The position numbers and the translations under genes are program-made. This document shows positions 60,701 through 64,000 of a DNA stretch of 64,000 bases, one piece after another. Source of the DNA: Polydactylus sextarius (taxonomy: Eukaryota > Chordata > Actinopteri > Polynemidae). How positions within the stretch are numbered: the stretch's first letter is position 1; the number at the start of each line of letters is the position of its first letter. The notes below the pieces were generated by a model that searched no databases, had not been told where the DNA came from, and worked only from the letters and a program-made list of their open reading frames with translations. Location of the stretch: the NCBI GenBank assembly GCA_016801845.1, contig CM028909.1, positions 5,068,313 to 5,132,312 of the forward strand, given 5' to 3'.

Positions 60701-60722
60701 GTAGCGGTATATTGTCGGTCAT
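20884..60722 (-). CDS. atp9a: atp9a, class II P4-type ATPase (28 coding exons, complete)
   Basis: ATP9A is a P4-ATPase of endosomes and trans-Golgi that acts in recycling and, unlike most of its class, works without a CDC50 subunit. Coding join: complement of 28 segments from 60655..60722 down to 20884..21020, total 3141 nt, 1046 residues, against 1047 in human from memory. All introns are GT-AG and every junction keeps frame. Landmarks: [11 protein letters not shown] start; TM1-2 at about 76-121; actuator DGET at 193-196 with catalytic Glu195; PISL in TM4 at 344-347; phosphorylated Asp391 in DKTGT; nucleotide site KGA at 567-569; TGDK at 676-679; GDGGND at 783-788; TM5-10 from about 843 on; C-terminus [14 protein letters not shown]. 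It is ATP9A rather than ATP9B by its short N-terminus and overall identity. No frameshift or lost residue was found. Confidence 0.98.
21629..21832 (-). CDS. atp9a: atp9a exon 27 (TM7-TM9)
   Basis: 204 nt, residues 934-1002. Contains [39 protein letters not shown] and [20 protein letters not shown], covering the end of TM7 and all of TM8-TM9. Confidence 0.98.
22376..22416. repeat. (GAT/GAC)n microsatellite
   Basis: GATGATGAC-type triplets over about 40 bp in atp9a intron 26. Confidence 0.9.
23728..23754. repeat. (TTA)n microsatellite
   Basis: About 9 TTA units shortly before exon 26. Confidence 0.92.
23815..23872 (-). CDS. atp9a: atp9a exon 26
   Basis: 58 nt, residues 915-934: [20 protein letters not shown]. 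Start of TM7. Confidence 0.97.
23958..24066 (-). CDS. atp9a: atp9a exon 25
   Basis: 109 nt, residues 878-914: [20 protein letters not shown] then [18 protein letters not shown]6 and the following cytosolic loop. Confidence 0.97.
24243..24307 (-). CDS. atp9a: atp9a exon 24
   Basis: 65 nt, residues 857-878: [20 protein letters not shown] then IG. TM5/TM6 hairpin. The donor GTGAGA follows a split Gly codon. Confidence 0.97.
24440..25150. mobile_element. probable DNA-transposon relic (TTCCAG/CTTTTTCA family)
   Basis: Left words CTTTCCAGGCTG and CCAGACTTTTTCAAAACCAA, and right words TTCCAGGCCTGGAAAACAG and TTTAAGACTTTCAAGACCTG, are inverted relatives at the two ends. A related end, CAGACTTTTCAAGGCTTTTA, occurs near 39635-39660. 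The interior line GAGATTCAACCTGTTGTGTTT also recurs near 38865. Superfamily not assigned. Confidence 0.4.
25942..26182 (-). mobile_element. tRNA-derived SINE
   Basis: The minus strand begins GGCCAGTGGTGGTCTGGTGG (A-box-like) and has GGTTCAAATCC, a perfect RNA polymerase III B box, at 26122-26112. The body contains CCCCTGCTCACTTGGTGATG and ends AAATTTCATTGTGTGCTCAA, the familiar end of fish SINEs. A GT repeat (26051-26077) sits inside it. Located in atp9a intron 23. Confidence 0.7.
26511..26582. repeat. (TC)n followed by (TA)n microsatellite
   Basis: About 8 TC units run directly into about 28 uninterrupted AT units. Confidence 0.95.
27360..28335. repeat. higher-order minisatellite (TATGCTAACATTAGC)
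   Basis: TATGCTAACATTAGC words alternate with GAACTAGCTAACGTTAGCAT and AACAAAAAAGTAGGATCCAA in a higher-order unit of roughly 185 bp. Equivalent points fall near 27393, 27581, 27762 and 28125. It differs from the other GCTAA blocks in spacer sequence and lies in intron 23 close to exon 23. Confidence 0.75.
28566..28721 (-). CDS. atp9a: atp9a exon 23
   Basis: 156 nt, residues 805-856: [52 protein letters not shown]. It carries the conserved end of the P domain and the entry into TM5. Confidence 0.98.
29090..29940. repeat. GCTAA satellite block 3
   Basis: Degenerate TTAGCTAACTTTGCCACATT repetition in atp9a intron 22, including internal duplicates such as the TTTATTTTCTGGTTTGTGCT phrase at about 29290, 29605 and 29985. 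Confidence 0.8.
30410..30474 (-). CDS. atp9a: atp9a exon 22 (GDGGND hinge)
   Basis: 65 nt, residues 783-804: [20 protein letters not shown] then GK. GDGxND coordinates Mg2+ in the P domain. Too short for an ORF call; found from the conserved motif and its splice sites. Confidence 0.97.
30780..31390. repeat. GCTAA satellite block 4
   Basis: Degenerate ACTTTGCTACAATAGCTAAC-type words in atp9a intron 21. The spurious peptide full of KLAN/VAKL words on the minus strand is a translation of the repeat. Confidence 0.8.
31592..31736 (-). CDS. atp9a: atp9a exon 21
   Basis: 145 nt, residues 735-783: [57 protein letters not shown] is the P-domain segment upstream of GDGGND. The acceptor lies against a run of about 23 T on the coding strand. 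Confidence 0.98.
31915..32004 (-). CDS. atp9a: atp9a exon 20
   Basis: 90 nt, residues 705-734: [20 protein letters not shown] then [10 protein letters not shown]. Phase 0 at both ends. Confidence 0.97.
33030..33285 (+). mobile_element. LINE-like 3' tail, copy 1
   Basis: TGGTCGTACTTCGTCCGGAG, ACTCGCTCTCGGTCGATG and CATCTCTGGAGACTTCTTG are followed by a T tract and an end GGACAAATAAAGTATATTCT with TTCTA tail. The same order of words occurs at 51770-52020. It is a 3' fragment in atp9a intron 19 with no coding capacity. Confidence 0.55.
33286..33372. repeat. GCTAA satellite block 5 (short)
   Basis: About 85 bp of GCTAA/GTTAACT words directly after the LINE-like tail. Confidence 0.65.
34137..34235 (-). 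CDS. atp9a: atp9a exon 19 (TGDK motif)
   Basis: 99 nt, residues 672-704: [20 protein letters not shown] then [13 protein letters not shown]. TGDKxETA is the conserved P-domain signature. Confidence 0.98.
34610..34635. repeat. (AT)n microsatellite
   Basis: About 12 AT units in atp9a intron 18. Confidence 0.9.
35246..35416 (-). CDS. atp9a: atp9a exon 18
   Basis: 171 nt, residues 615-671: [57 protein letters not shown]. End of the N domain and return to the P domain. Confidence 0.98.
36366..36390. repeat. (CTG)n trinucleotide repeat
   Basis: About 8 CTG units ending in CCG, in atp9a intron 17; CAG on the transcribed-sense strand. Confidence 0.92.
36645..37242. mobile_element. TTAA-flanked MITE nested in the hAT-like copy
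   Basis: Starts TTAAAGGTTCACCGTGCAAA and ends TGTATAGTGGATCTTTAA; the inverted ends align as AGRTYCACYRTRCAA and TTAA is present on both sides. Absent from the sister copy at 43380-44040. TTAA targets are used by piggyBac and Kolobok elements. No transposase is present. Confidence 0.72.
37783..37893. repeat. 20-bp minisatellite
   Basis: Unit TAGTGTCTGTACTTCTACTC, about five to six copies with two variant units at the left. The same unit occurs three times at 43961-44020 in the sister element. Confidence 0.93.
37965..38048 (-). CDS. atp9a: atp9a exon 17
   Basis: 84 nt, residues 587-614: [20 protein letters not shown] then EEQYQDFE. N domain; phase 0 at both ends. Confidence 0.97.
38129..38221 (-). 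CDS. atp9a: atp9a exon 16 (KGA nucleotide-binding motif)
   Basis: 93 nt, residues 556-586: [20 protein letters not shown] then [11 protein letters not shown]. The KGA lysine (about 567) lies in the ATP pocket of P-type ATPases. Confidence 0.98.
38563..38724 (-). CDS. atp9a: atp9a exon 15
   Basis: 162 nt, residues 502-555: [54 protein letters not shown]. FxSxRKRM-like FTYESKRM is an N-domain signature. Confidence 0.98.
39251..39551. mobile_element. piggyBac-like MITE, copy B (atp9a intron 14)
   Basis: Begins TTAACCCTTCGTTAG and ends GCTTTAAAGGGTTAA, so TTAA target sites flank perfect inverted AACCCTT/AAGGGTT ends. Shares ACTGTATCCTGTTTGATAC, TTAGAAGGTTTAATAAACG and TTTGATGTGT with copy A at 1277-1534. 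Confidence 0.78.
39684..39733. repeat. (ATT)n(GTT)n microsatellite
   Basis: About 11 ATT units followed by about 6 GTT units. Confidence 0.92.
39938..39958. repeat. (GT)n microsatellite
   Basis: About 10 GT units in atp9a intron 14. Confidence 0.92.
41011..41835. repeat. ancient ~520-bp tandem duplication
   Basis: GATGAATTATTTCTCTGTCG...AGTTTGTTTCCTTTTA and GTGAAAAACATCCTGTTATA...TTGGTTCAAGATGTTTCC (41011-41340) recur in the same order as GATAAATTATTTCTGTCATC... and ATGAAAAACATCTTGTAACA... (41536-41835). Confidence 0.6.
42022..42231 (-). CDS. atp9a: atp9a exon 14
   Basis: 210 nt, residues 432-501: from [19 protein letters not shown] to [15 protein letters not shown]. The first 15 or so residues are poorly conserved against mammals, while [18 protein letters not shown] and SSPDE are strongly conserved. 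Confidence 0.97.
42762..42874 (-). CDS. atp9a: atp9a exon 13
   Basis: 113 nt, residues 394-431: completes [11 protein letters not shown], then [20 protein letters not shown] and [10 protein letters not shown]. Confidence 0.98.
43380..44040. mobile_element. hAT-like MITE copy 2 with perfect target-site duplication
   Basis: 661 bp with perfect 13-bp inverted ends CAGTGTTTTATAA / TTATAAAACACTG, flanked on both sides by GATTTAAA (43372-43379 and 44041-44048). An 8-bp duplication and CAGTG ends are hAT hallmarks. No transposase. It lies in atp9a intron 12 and matches copy 1 nearly base for base over about 500 bp. Confidence 0.88.
43961..44020. repeat. 20-bp minisatellite (three units)
   Basis: Three TGTCTGTACTTCTACTCTAG units inside the hAT-like MITE. 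Confidence 0.93.
44281..44423 (-). CDS. atp9a: atp9a exon 12 (phosphorylation site)
   Basis: 143 nt, residues 346-394: [48 protein letters not shown]. Asp391 of DKTG is the residue phosphorylated in the catalytic cycle; the Gly codon is split across the intron. Confidence 0.98.
44521..44681 (-). CDS. atp9a: atp9a exon 11 (TM3-TM4)
   Basis: 161 nt, residues 293-346: [54 protein letters not shown]. The PIS(L) of TM4 is typical of P4 flippases. Confidence 0.98.
44832..44908 (-). CDS. atp9a: atp9a exon 10
   Basis: 77 nt, residues 267-292: [20 protein letters not shown] then SNPRHK. Confidence 0.97.
45235..45310 (-). CDS. atp9a: atp9a exon 9
   Basis: 76 nt, residues 242-267: [20 protein letters not shown] then TVVAS. 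Actuator domain. Confidence 0.97.
45918..45998 (-). CDS. atp9a: atp9a exon 8
   Basis: 81 nt, residues 215-241: [20 protein letters not shown] then FIGTFTR. Phase 0 at both ends; donor GTGAGT. Confidence 0.98.
46500..47110. repeat. diverged ~360-440 bp tandem repeat
   Basis: CAGACAATAAGTGGAGG..TTAAAATAAAT occurs near 46677 and 47041, a third AGTTAAAATAAATAAACGTG near 46812, and AACTAAC..TCTGTC...GGATT near 46510 and 46950. Located in atp9a intron 7. Confidence 0.55.
47255..47349 (-). CDS. atp9a: atp9a exon 7 (actuator DGET)
   Basis: 95 nt, residues 183-214: [20 protein letters not shown] then [16 protein letters not shown] supplies the glutamate that dephosphorylates the aspartyl intermediate. 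Confidence 0.97.
48204..48255 (-). CDS. atp9a: atp9a exon 6
   Basis: 52 nt, residues 166-183: [17 protein letters not shown] then a split Gly codon. VPAD(M) is the conserved actuator-domain motif. Confidence 0.96.
48590..49510. repeat. GCTAA satellite block 6 with internal flank modules
   Basis: Dense GCTAACTTTGCTAATTTAGA words, interrupted at 48900-48990 by the module GAGGTTGGACTGTGAAGGAT...GTCTTCACGTCTCGG. Short duplicates such as TTAGTTTGATGGTAAATTGG occur at about 49194 and 49268. In atp9a intron 5. Confidence 0.8.
50259..50317 (-). CDS. atp9a: atp9a exon 5
   Basis: 59 nt, residues 146-165: [20 protein letters not shown]. Found from homology and flanking TTTCAG / GTTTGT sites; too short for an ORF call. 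Confidence 0.96.
51164..51272 (-). CDS. atp9a: atp9a exon 4
   Basis: 109 nt, residues 110-146: [20 protein letters not shown] then [16 protein letters not shown]. End of TM2 and start of the actuator domain. Confidence 0.97.
51378..51491 (-). CDS. atp9a: atp9a exon 3 (TM1-TM2)
   Basis: 114 nt, residues 72-109: [20 protein letters not shown] then [18 protein letters not shown]. Phase 0 at both ends. Confidence 0.98.
51745..52020 (+). mobile_element. LINE-like 3' tail, copy 2
   Basis: TGGTCGTACTACATCCAGAG, ACTCGCTGTCGGCCGAAG, TTCTCTGGAGTCTTGCACC and an end GACAAATAAAATATATTCTA match copy 1 at 33030-33285 in order. The plus-strand open frame that continues from here shows no protein homology. 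Confidence 0.55.
53275..54280. repeat. diverged ~500-bp tandem duplication in atp9a intron 2
   Basis: Unit 1 starts near 53288 (AAACCTTAAACTAAA...CCACAGAAACAGACTCG) and unit 2 near 53791 with the same words. Both continue with AAAGTGATGCAG(A/C)TGTTTGTTTCC and TGTAAAGACAAAC(A/G)TGTGAAGC. A weaker related unit may begin near 52890. Confidence 0.65.
55326..55410. repeat. (ATC)n-rich compound microsatellite
   Basis: CATCAT and AACATCATC units alternate. The minus-strand frame of DDVDDV residues is only a translation of this repeat. Confidence 0.92.
55515..56672. mobile_element. PIF/Harbinger-like DNA transposon relic with Myb/SANT-like gene remnant
   Basis: The left end GGTCTGCACCACGAAGTGAG and the inverted right end AGTCCTGGACTACGAAGCAG are imperfect terminal repeats. 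From about 55720 a broken frame reads DDDFIKL, then after a stop [20 protein letters not shown] and DCANA. Near 56155 another piece reads [18 protein letters not shown]. Such pieces resemble the Myb/SANT-like DNA-binding proteins that accompany Harbinger-class transposases. No DDE transposase is visible. The element is about 1.16 kb and inactive. Confidence 0.6.
56930..57495. mobile_element. GCTAA element with two flank modules
   Basis: Module 56940-57080 (GGACCGTGAAGGATC...AACCGTTGTAGCCTTCACG, GGAGACTTTGAAAAGAGAC), a GCTAA block at 57095-57365, and a second module 57365-57495 (GGACTGTGAAGGATCCAACC, GGAGACTTTGAAATGAGAC, CTGCGACGGATACGA). Both modules point the same way. It shows most clearly that array and module belong together. 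Confidence 0.65.
57645..57735. repeat. GGGA/GAGGG purine-rich tract
   Basis: G-rich AGGGAGG repeats on the plus strand, just 3' of atp9a exon 2 in transcript sense. It reads as CCTCCC on the transcript. Confidence 0.85.
57756..57900 (-). CDS. atp9a: atp9a exon 2
   Basis: 145 nt, residues 23-71: [48 protein letters not shown]. Cysteine-rich cytosolic N-terminus leading into TM1. The acceptor CTCCCAG completes the Gly codon begun in exon 1. Confidence 0.97.
58361..59400. repeat. direct repeat pair in atp9a intron 1 (58361-58540 and 59242-59400)
   Basis: GCTTTAAAATAATTCACATC, TTTCCATTTTTATA, ATCAGGATTGTTGT and CAGATATGATCAATGTTTTC recur in the same order with a period of about 870-880 bp. Confidence 0.7.
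59850..60058. mobile_element. TTAA-flanked MITE relic, right half
   Basis: The right end reads CAACACGGTGCAGCTTTAA; its reverse complement TTAAAGCTGCACCGTG resembles the left end of the element at 36645. The interior has TTTGTCCGCTCCGGGCTCCT and AGAAACATGGCGGACTCC, phrases common in teleost repeats. The left end is not found. Confidence 0.5.
60618..60628 (+). promoter_or_regulatory. YY1-type motif in atp9a intron 1
   Basis: AAGATGGCGGC, a full match to the YY1 consensus, lies about 27 bp inside intron 1. YY1 sites are commonly found just downstream of vertebrate transcription starts. Confidence 0.5.
60655..60722 (-). CDS. atp9a: atp9a exon 1 (start codon)
   Basis: 68 coding nt from ATG at 60722: [20 protein letters not shown] then RN and two bases of Gly. 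The start matches the family N-terminus ([11 protein letters not shown]), which decides it over upstream ATGs. Donor GTAAGG. Confidence 0.97.
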
Positions 60723-60960
60723 TCTGGCAGTGGACGGGCTTGACAGAGGCAGGCAGGCGGGCTGGTAGCCTCCCCCTCTCCCGCTGTAGCCTGGTGGAAG
60801 CTGAAAGTAGCGGCGATTCTGGGCGGAGGCTTCCCCACCGCCTGTCACTCACTAACAGGACTGTCCGACCGGGTAGCGACGCTGCGGCACCGCGCCAGAG
60901 CGAACAATCACCGGCCGGAACTCACGGAAAAAATCACTTACTAATAACCGGATATCACTT
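60723..60960 (-). promoter_or_regulatory. GC-rich 5'UTR/promoter region of atp9a
   Basis: The GC-rich, CpG-bearing stretch just upstream of the atp9a ATG contrasts with AT-rich DNA on both sides. No TATA box is evident, as is common for broadly expressed genes. The transcription start is not defined by sequence alone. Confidence 0.5.
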
Positions 60961-61139
60961 TATCAGTAATTTAGAGTTAGTTTATAAATCTACACGCAAT
61001 AAAAAAATAAAATAAACACAATATTACAGCAGCTCAGAGTCTTGTTTGCTATGGTCTAACAACATTAGAAGAAACGGATGAGACCTGGATTTTCAAAATA
61101 AATGTCATCCTCCTAGTTTGATACAATTCTAGCACTTTC

Positions 61140-61260
61140 TGATCAATCAATCAATTAATCGATAGATAGACAGATCGATTGATAGATGTGAAATATTCTA
61201 TTTATTTATATAAATGTACTTTATTGATCCCAAACTGGGAAATTACAGTTTGTATAGTAA
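61140..61260 (-). mobile_element. LINE 3' tail (CR1/Rex1-like) with GATA-rich end
   Basis: The minus strand reads CTGTAATTTCCCAGTTTGGG then ATCAATAAAGTACAT, a classical CR1/Rex1 3'UTR end. It is followed by ATCTATC/ATCGATC short repeats as its terminal microsatellite. Confidence 0.65.
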
Positions 61261-61626
61261 TTTATCTAATATATTATTAATTAATCTATATCTATCTATA
61301 ATTACTCGGCGTTAGAGCAACCCATATTCTCCCTATGACAGGATATACTTTTTTTTTAAATAAATATGTAGTTTTACTGATCATTTATCATACATCAAGT
61401 ATCAATAAGATCAATGTCTGCTGATGAGGCGAATATCTGAAAACTAGTTTTATATTTACGCAGATAAAACCGTTGTGTAAGTGTAAAATATGAAAAATAA
61501 AGACTGGCCCGTTATTAAAACCTGAATGAACCTCATGATTAAATAACAAACACATCTTCATCAAAAGCAACAGAAAAATGGAGCTGATCAGTGCGGCAAG
61601 TGCTATACTGATAAATACATATATAC

Positions 61627-61664
61627 TTCTATTATTATTATTATTATTATTGTTGTTGTTGTTT
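61627..61664. repeat. (TTA)n(TTG)n microsatellite
   Basis: About 8 TTA-type and 5 TTG-type units. Confidence 0.9.
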
Positions 61665-61867
61665 TCTCTCGTATATGCCACTTGTTATTTTTCAGTAGAG
61701 ATCTTTTCCTGTGTGCAACATCCTTTCATAGTCAGTAGCGTACAATATTTAAATAGTCACAGATGCACGTATTGTCAGTTAATATTAATTTTCATATCCA
61801 CGTCTGCAGTGTAAACACACTGAACTGCTTTAAATCACAGTGTACACTCGTCCATTTATCAGCTTTG

Positions 61868-61892
61868 GTATATATATATATATATATATAAA
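61868..61892. repeat. (AT)n microsatellite
   Basis: About 11 AT units. Confidence 0.9.
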
Positions 61893-62402
61893 TATATCCT
61901 TATCATTTCCTTTTTTTTCCTTTTTTTACTCAAGTACAGAGATTTATCATGATTTACTGGAGTCTGTGAAACATACTTGTCTGATACAGAGAATATGATG
62001 GTGATTATCTTTAAGACTGAAGTAGAAACTGTTGTACTCGACTGGATAAAGTTAATATATGTTTGTGTGCAACACTGCAGAGCATCATGAGTAAACATCG
62101 CTCAGTCTCGGTTCACAGATGCTCTTTTTGTTTCTAAATCCTCTTTTAATGTTACATAAGCCTCTAAAAACAGACGTAAAAGCTTTTTAGTAAAGTGAAC
62201 AAAAGAGAAAAACATCCGAGTTGATGTTCGGCTCCAGTTTAAATGTCCTACATGAAAGACAATTAATGCATCAACATCAAACGTATACAGGAAATGACGA
62301 CTAGATGATTGACCTCAACACAGCCTTCAGTTGTGGATGCTGTTACAACTCGTTGTAGGTTTTTTTTTGCATGTGTATGTCTTTTTGTTGTTGTTGTCTT
62401 AG

Positions 62403-62878
62403 TGCAGCTGGATGATTGAACTCCTGATGACTGGTGCTGCGTCTCTCAGGTGTGGAGATGATTGGTCGTCGGAAGGTGAAGGTATTTAAAGATCCAAGAT
62501 GGCGCCGGACCGGGGGCAGAGAGAAGGCAGAGCAGATGCTGAATCCTCCTCAACATCCAAACACCAGAGTTTTGGAACTTGTCTGTGTAGGAGTGAACCG
62601 CTGTTTTAACTTCTCCGTTTTCCTCCTGTGGTCTGGTCAGTTAGGGAGGTTAGTTTTTGTTATTAAGTTATTTTGTTTCTTTGTAAGTCAGTTTAATTCT
62701 CAGTTAGTTTTATTCTTTTGTCTGCTGTTTTGTCCTGGGTCCAACCTCTGCTTTTCTGTTGTATAAATAAACTTTATCAGTGATCATTTTAAAACTGCAT
62801 CCCGGTGGCTGTTCGGGTCATGGGGAGGATGAGTCCAAGTCATGTTACGTCTCAGTCTCCCCTAGACGGGGCGTAACA
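62403..62878 (+). mobile_element. solo-LTR-like element, copy 2
   Basis: Runs from TGCAGCTGGATGATTG to GGGGCGTAACA. Homologous to the minus strand of 16673-17192. Contains ATGATTGGTCG, AAGATGGCG (62496-62504), TTGTATAAATAAAC and CCCTAGACGGGGCGTAACA. No internal retrotransposon genes are next to it, and no target duplication is evident (TCTTA versus ATGCA). Confidence 0.55.
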
Positions 62879-63626
62879 ATGCAAATGGTTTTTCGTTGAA
62901 GATGCAAAATGGAAAAGGATTAGTGGCTCAGATGGGTCATGACTAGATTTGACTCTGAAGGTGATCGGACACAAAATAAAATAAATAAAATTATGACTTT
63001 ATGTACGTTAAAACTATCAGAGTCTGAGAAACGACAGGAAAAAAATATATTGAAAAAAGTCACCCTGATTTTATTTTTTCAAAAATCAGAAAACATTTAG
63101 GTGAAGGAAACATTTGGAGAAAAAAAAAAAAAACAAACAAACAAAAAAAAAAAAAAAGAGAAAAGAAATTTACATTGTAAACAGACCAAATTGGCTCAAC
63201 ATTATTATGAATTGTAGAGACAACTTGAAAGCAGTTTTGACATGGTTTGCTAAAAAAAAGGCACAATTTGGCAAATGCATATCGATAAGGAATGTACAGC
63301 AGGGGCCTCGTAAAGTACTCGGACCGTTTCTGAGTTTGTGTAAAGTGTCCAGTGATACATTCATTACCGTTCCAACTCAGCAGGTTGAGAGTGAAAATAA
63401 AAATCGTATCGTGTGCTCACGAATGTATCTGGGAGGGAAATTTATATTAAACAAACAAATAAAAAAAAAAAAAACAATCCAGAGCTTTAGACTTTGAGAG
63501 TAGGGGGCTGAGGAGGAAACTAAAAATGTAAAACGAGGTAGAAAATTACCCCCTAAACTCAAGCAGGTTGTGTATTATAAATAAATTAAATGATGCTACG
63601 AGTTGATAATGTGACGGCTGCTAGAA

Positions 63627-63660
63627 ATAGTTGTGTCAAAAAAAAAAAAAAAAAAAAAAA
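63627..63660. repeat. poly(A) tract
   Basis: About 24 A residues followed by GAAAGAAAATAAAG. Possibly the tail of an old retroposed copy, but no body was recognised. Confidence 0.6.
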
Positions 63661-64000
63661 GAAAGAAAATAAAGAAATCGAACAGGAAGGAGAAAGTTGA
63701 CAAAATTGATGATTTGACCCTTTCACAATAAAACCAGTGGAAATAAAATGCAACTATAAAAAGTAAAGAGAGAAAAAAAAACTAGAAATAAAGTGCAGGC
63801 ATGAGAACATGGAGCATAAAACAGCTTTAAGAAACTCAGCCAACTTAAATCTGCAGATTTACAAGAAGGATATGGAAGTTGAAGGAAAAACAAAACAAAA
63901 AAAAAAAAAAACTTGTGTAAACTGGAAATCGATGCTGCGCTGTACAACACTAATTAATTCATCAGTCAAAACAAAACCTTCATAAACAACCTACTGGAGC

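Larger units (their letters stand above)
60961..64000. other. upstream flank of atp9a, no gene recognised
   Basis: AT-rich, with a LINE tail, microsatellites and an LTR-like copy. Synteny would place sall4 beyond this end, but no zinc-finger coding sequence is seen within the window. From 62890 to 64000 I see only A-rich and unclassified sequence. Confidence 0.7.

Noticed and set aside
61000..64000. Search for sall4 exons expected by synteny
   Set aside because: No C2H2 zinc-finger codons or other sall4 sequence found on either strand within the window.
1..64000. CRISPR array, operon, prophage or bacterial-type system
   Set aside because: The window is spliced vertebrate DNA; tandem arrays seen are satellites and microsatellites without regular unique spacers.

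Overview
This window is vertebrate nuclear DNA, almost certainly from a ray-finned (teleost) fish. The genes have short coding exons and GT-AG introns, and the introns are filled with repeat types familiar from fish: TTAA-flanked MITEs, hAT MITEs, a tRNA-derived SINE, LINE 3' tails, and GCTAA and microsatellite arrays. I cannot name the species. Two protein genes are visible, both on the minus strand, in the order nfatc2 then atp9a. From memory, human 20q13.2 has the same neighbours in the same order and orientation (NFATC2, ATP9A, SALL4), which supports both calls. REGION 1 (1-8650): the 5' half of nfatc2, a calcineurin-dependent transcription factor. Visible are two alternative first exons (6723-6846 and 8024-8081), the large regulatory exon with the PxIxIT calcineurin-docking motif (5505-6423), and three exons of the Rel-homology region (4764-4932, 1577-1779, 1023-1195). 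The rest of the gene lies beyond base 1. A TATA-, ATTGG-, GGAAA- and CRE-bearing stretch upstream of the distal first exon (8395-8650) is its probable promoter. REGION 2 (8650-20883): intergenic. It holds two related minisatellite arrays, a GCTAA array with its flank, inverted LINE tails enclosing a solo-LTR-like copy and a MITE, a second GCTAA array, and the inferred atp9a 3'UTR with long CA and CAT repeats. REGION 3 (20884-60722): atp9a, a P4-type ATPase. I resolved all 28 coding exons at base level. They sum to 3141 nt (1046 codons plus stop), every junction keeps the frame, and all P-type ATPase signatures are intact (DGET, DKTGT, KGA, TGDK, GDGGND). Its introns carry most of the mobile elements. 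REGION 4 (60723-64000): the GC-rich 5' flank and probable promoter of atp9a, a LINE tail, microsatellites and a second solo-LTR-like copy. No further gene is seen there. How the genes relate: NFATc2 acts in calcium/calcineurin signalling in nucleus and cytosol, while ATP9A acts on endosomal/Golgi membranes in recycling. They are syntenic neighbours with no known shared pathway. I found no undescribed multi-gene system. The most informative observations are the conserved alternative first exon of nfatc2, a hAT-like MITE pair (one copy with a perfect 8-bp target duplication, the other split by a nested TTAA-flanked element), a repeated piggyBac-like MITE, and a GCTAA satellite that recurs with a shared flank. 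All alignments were made by eye; no search was run.
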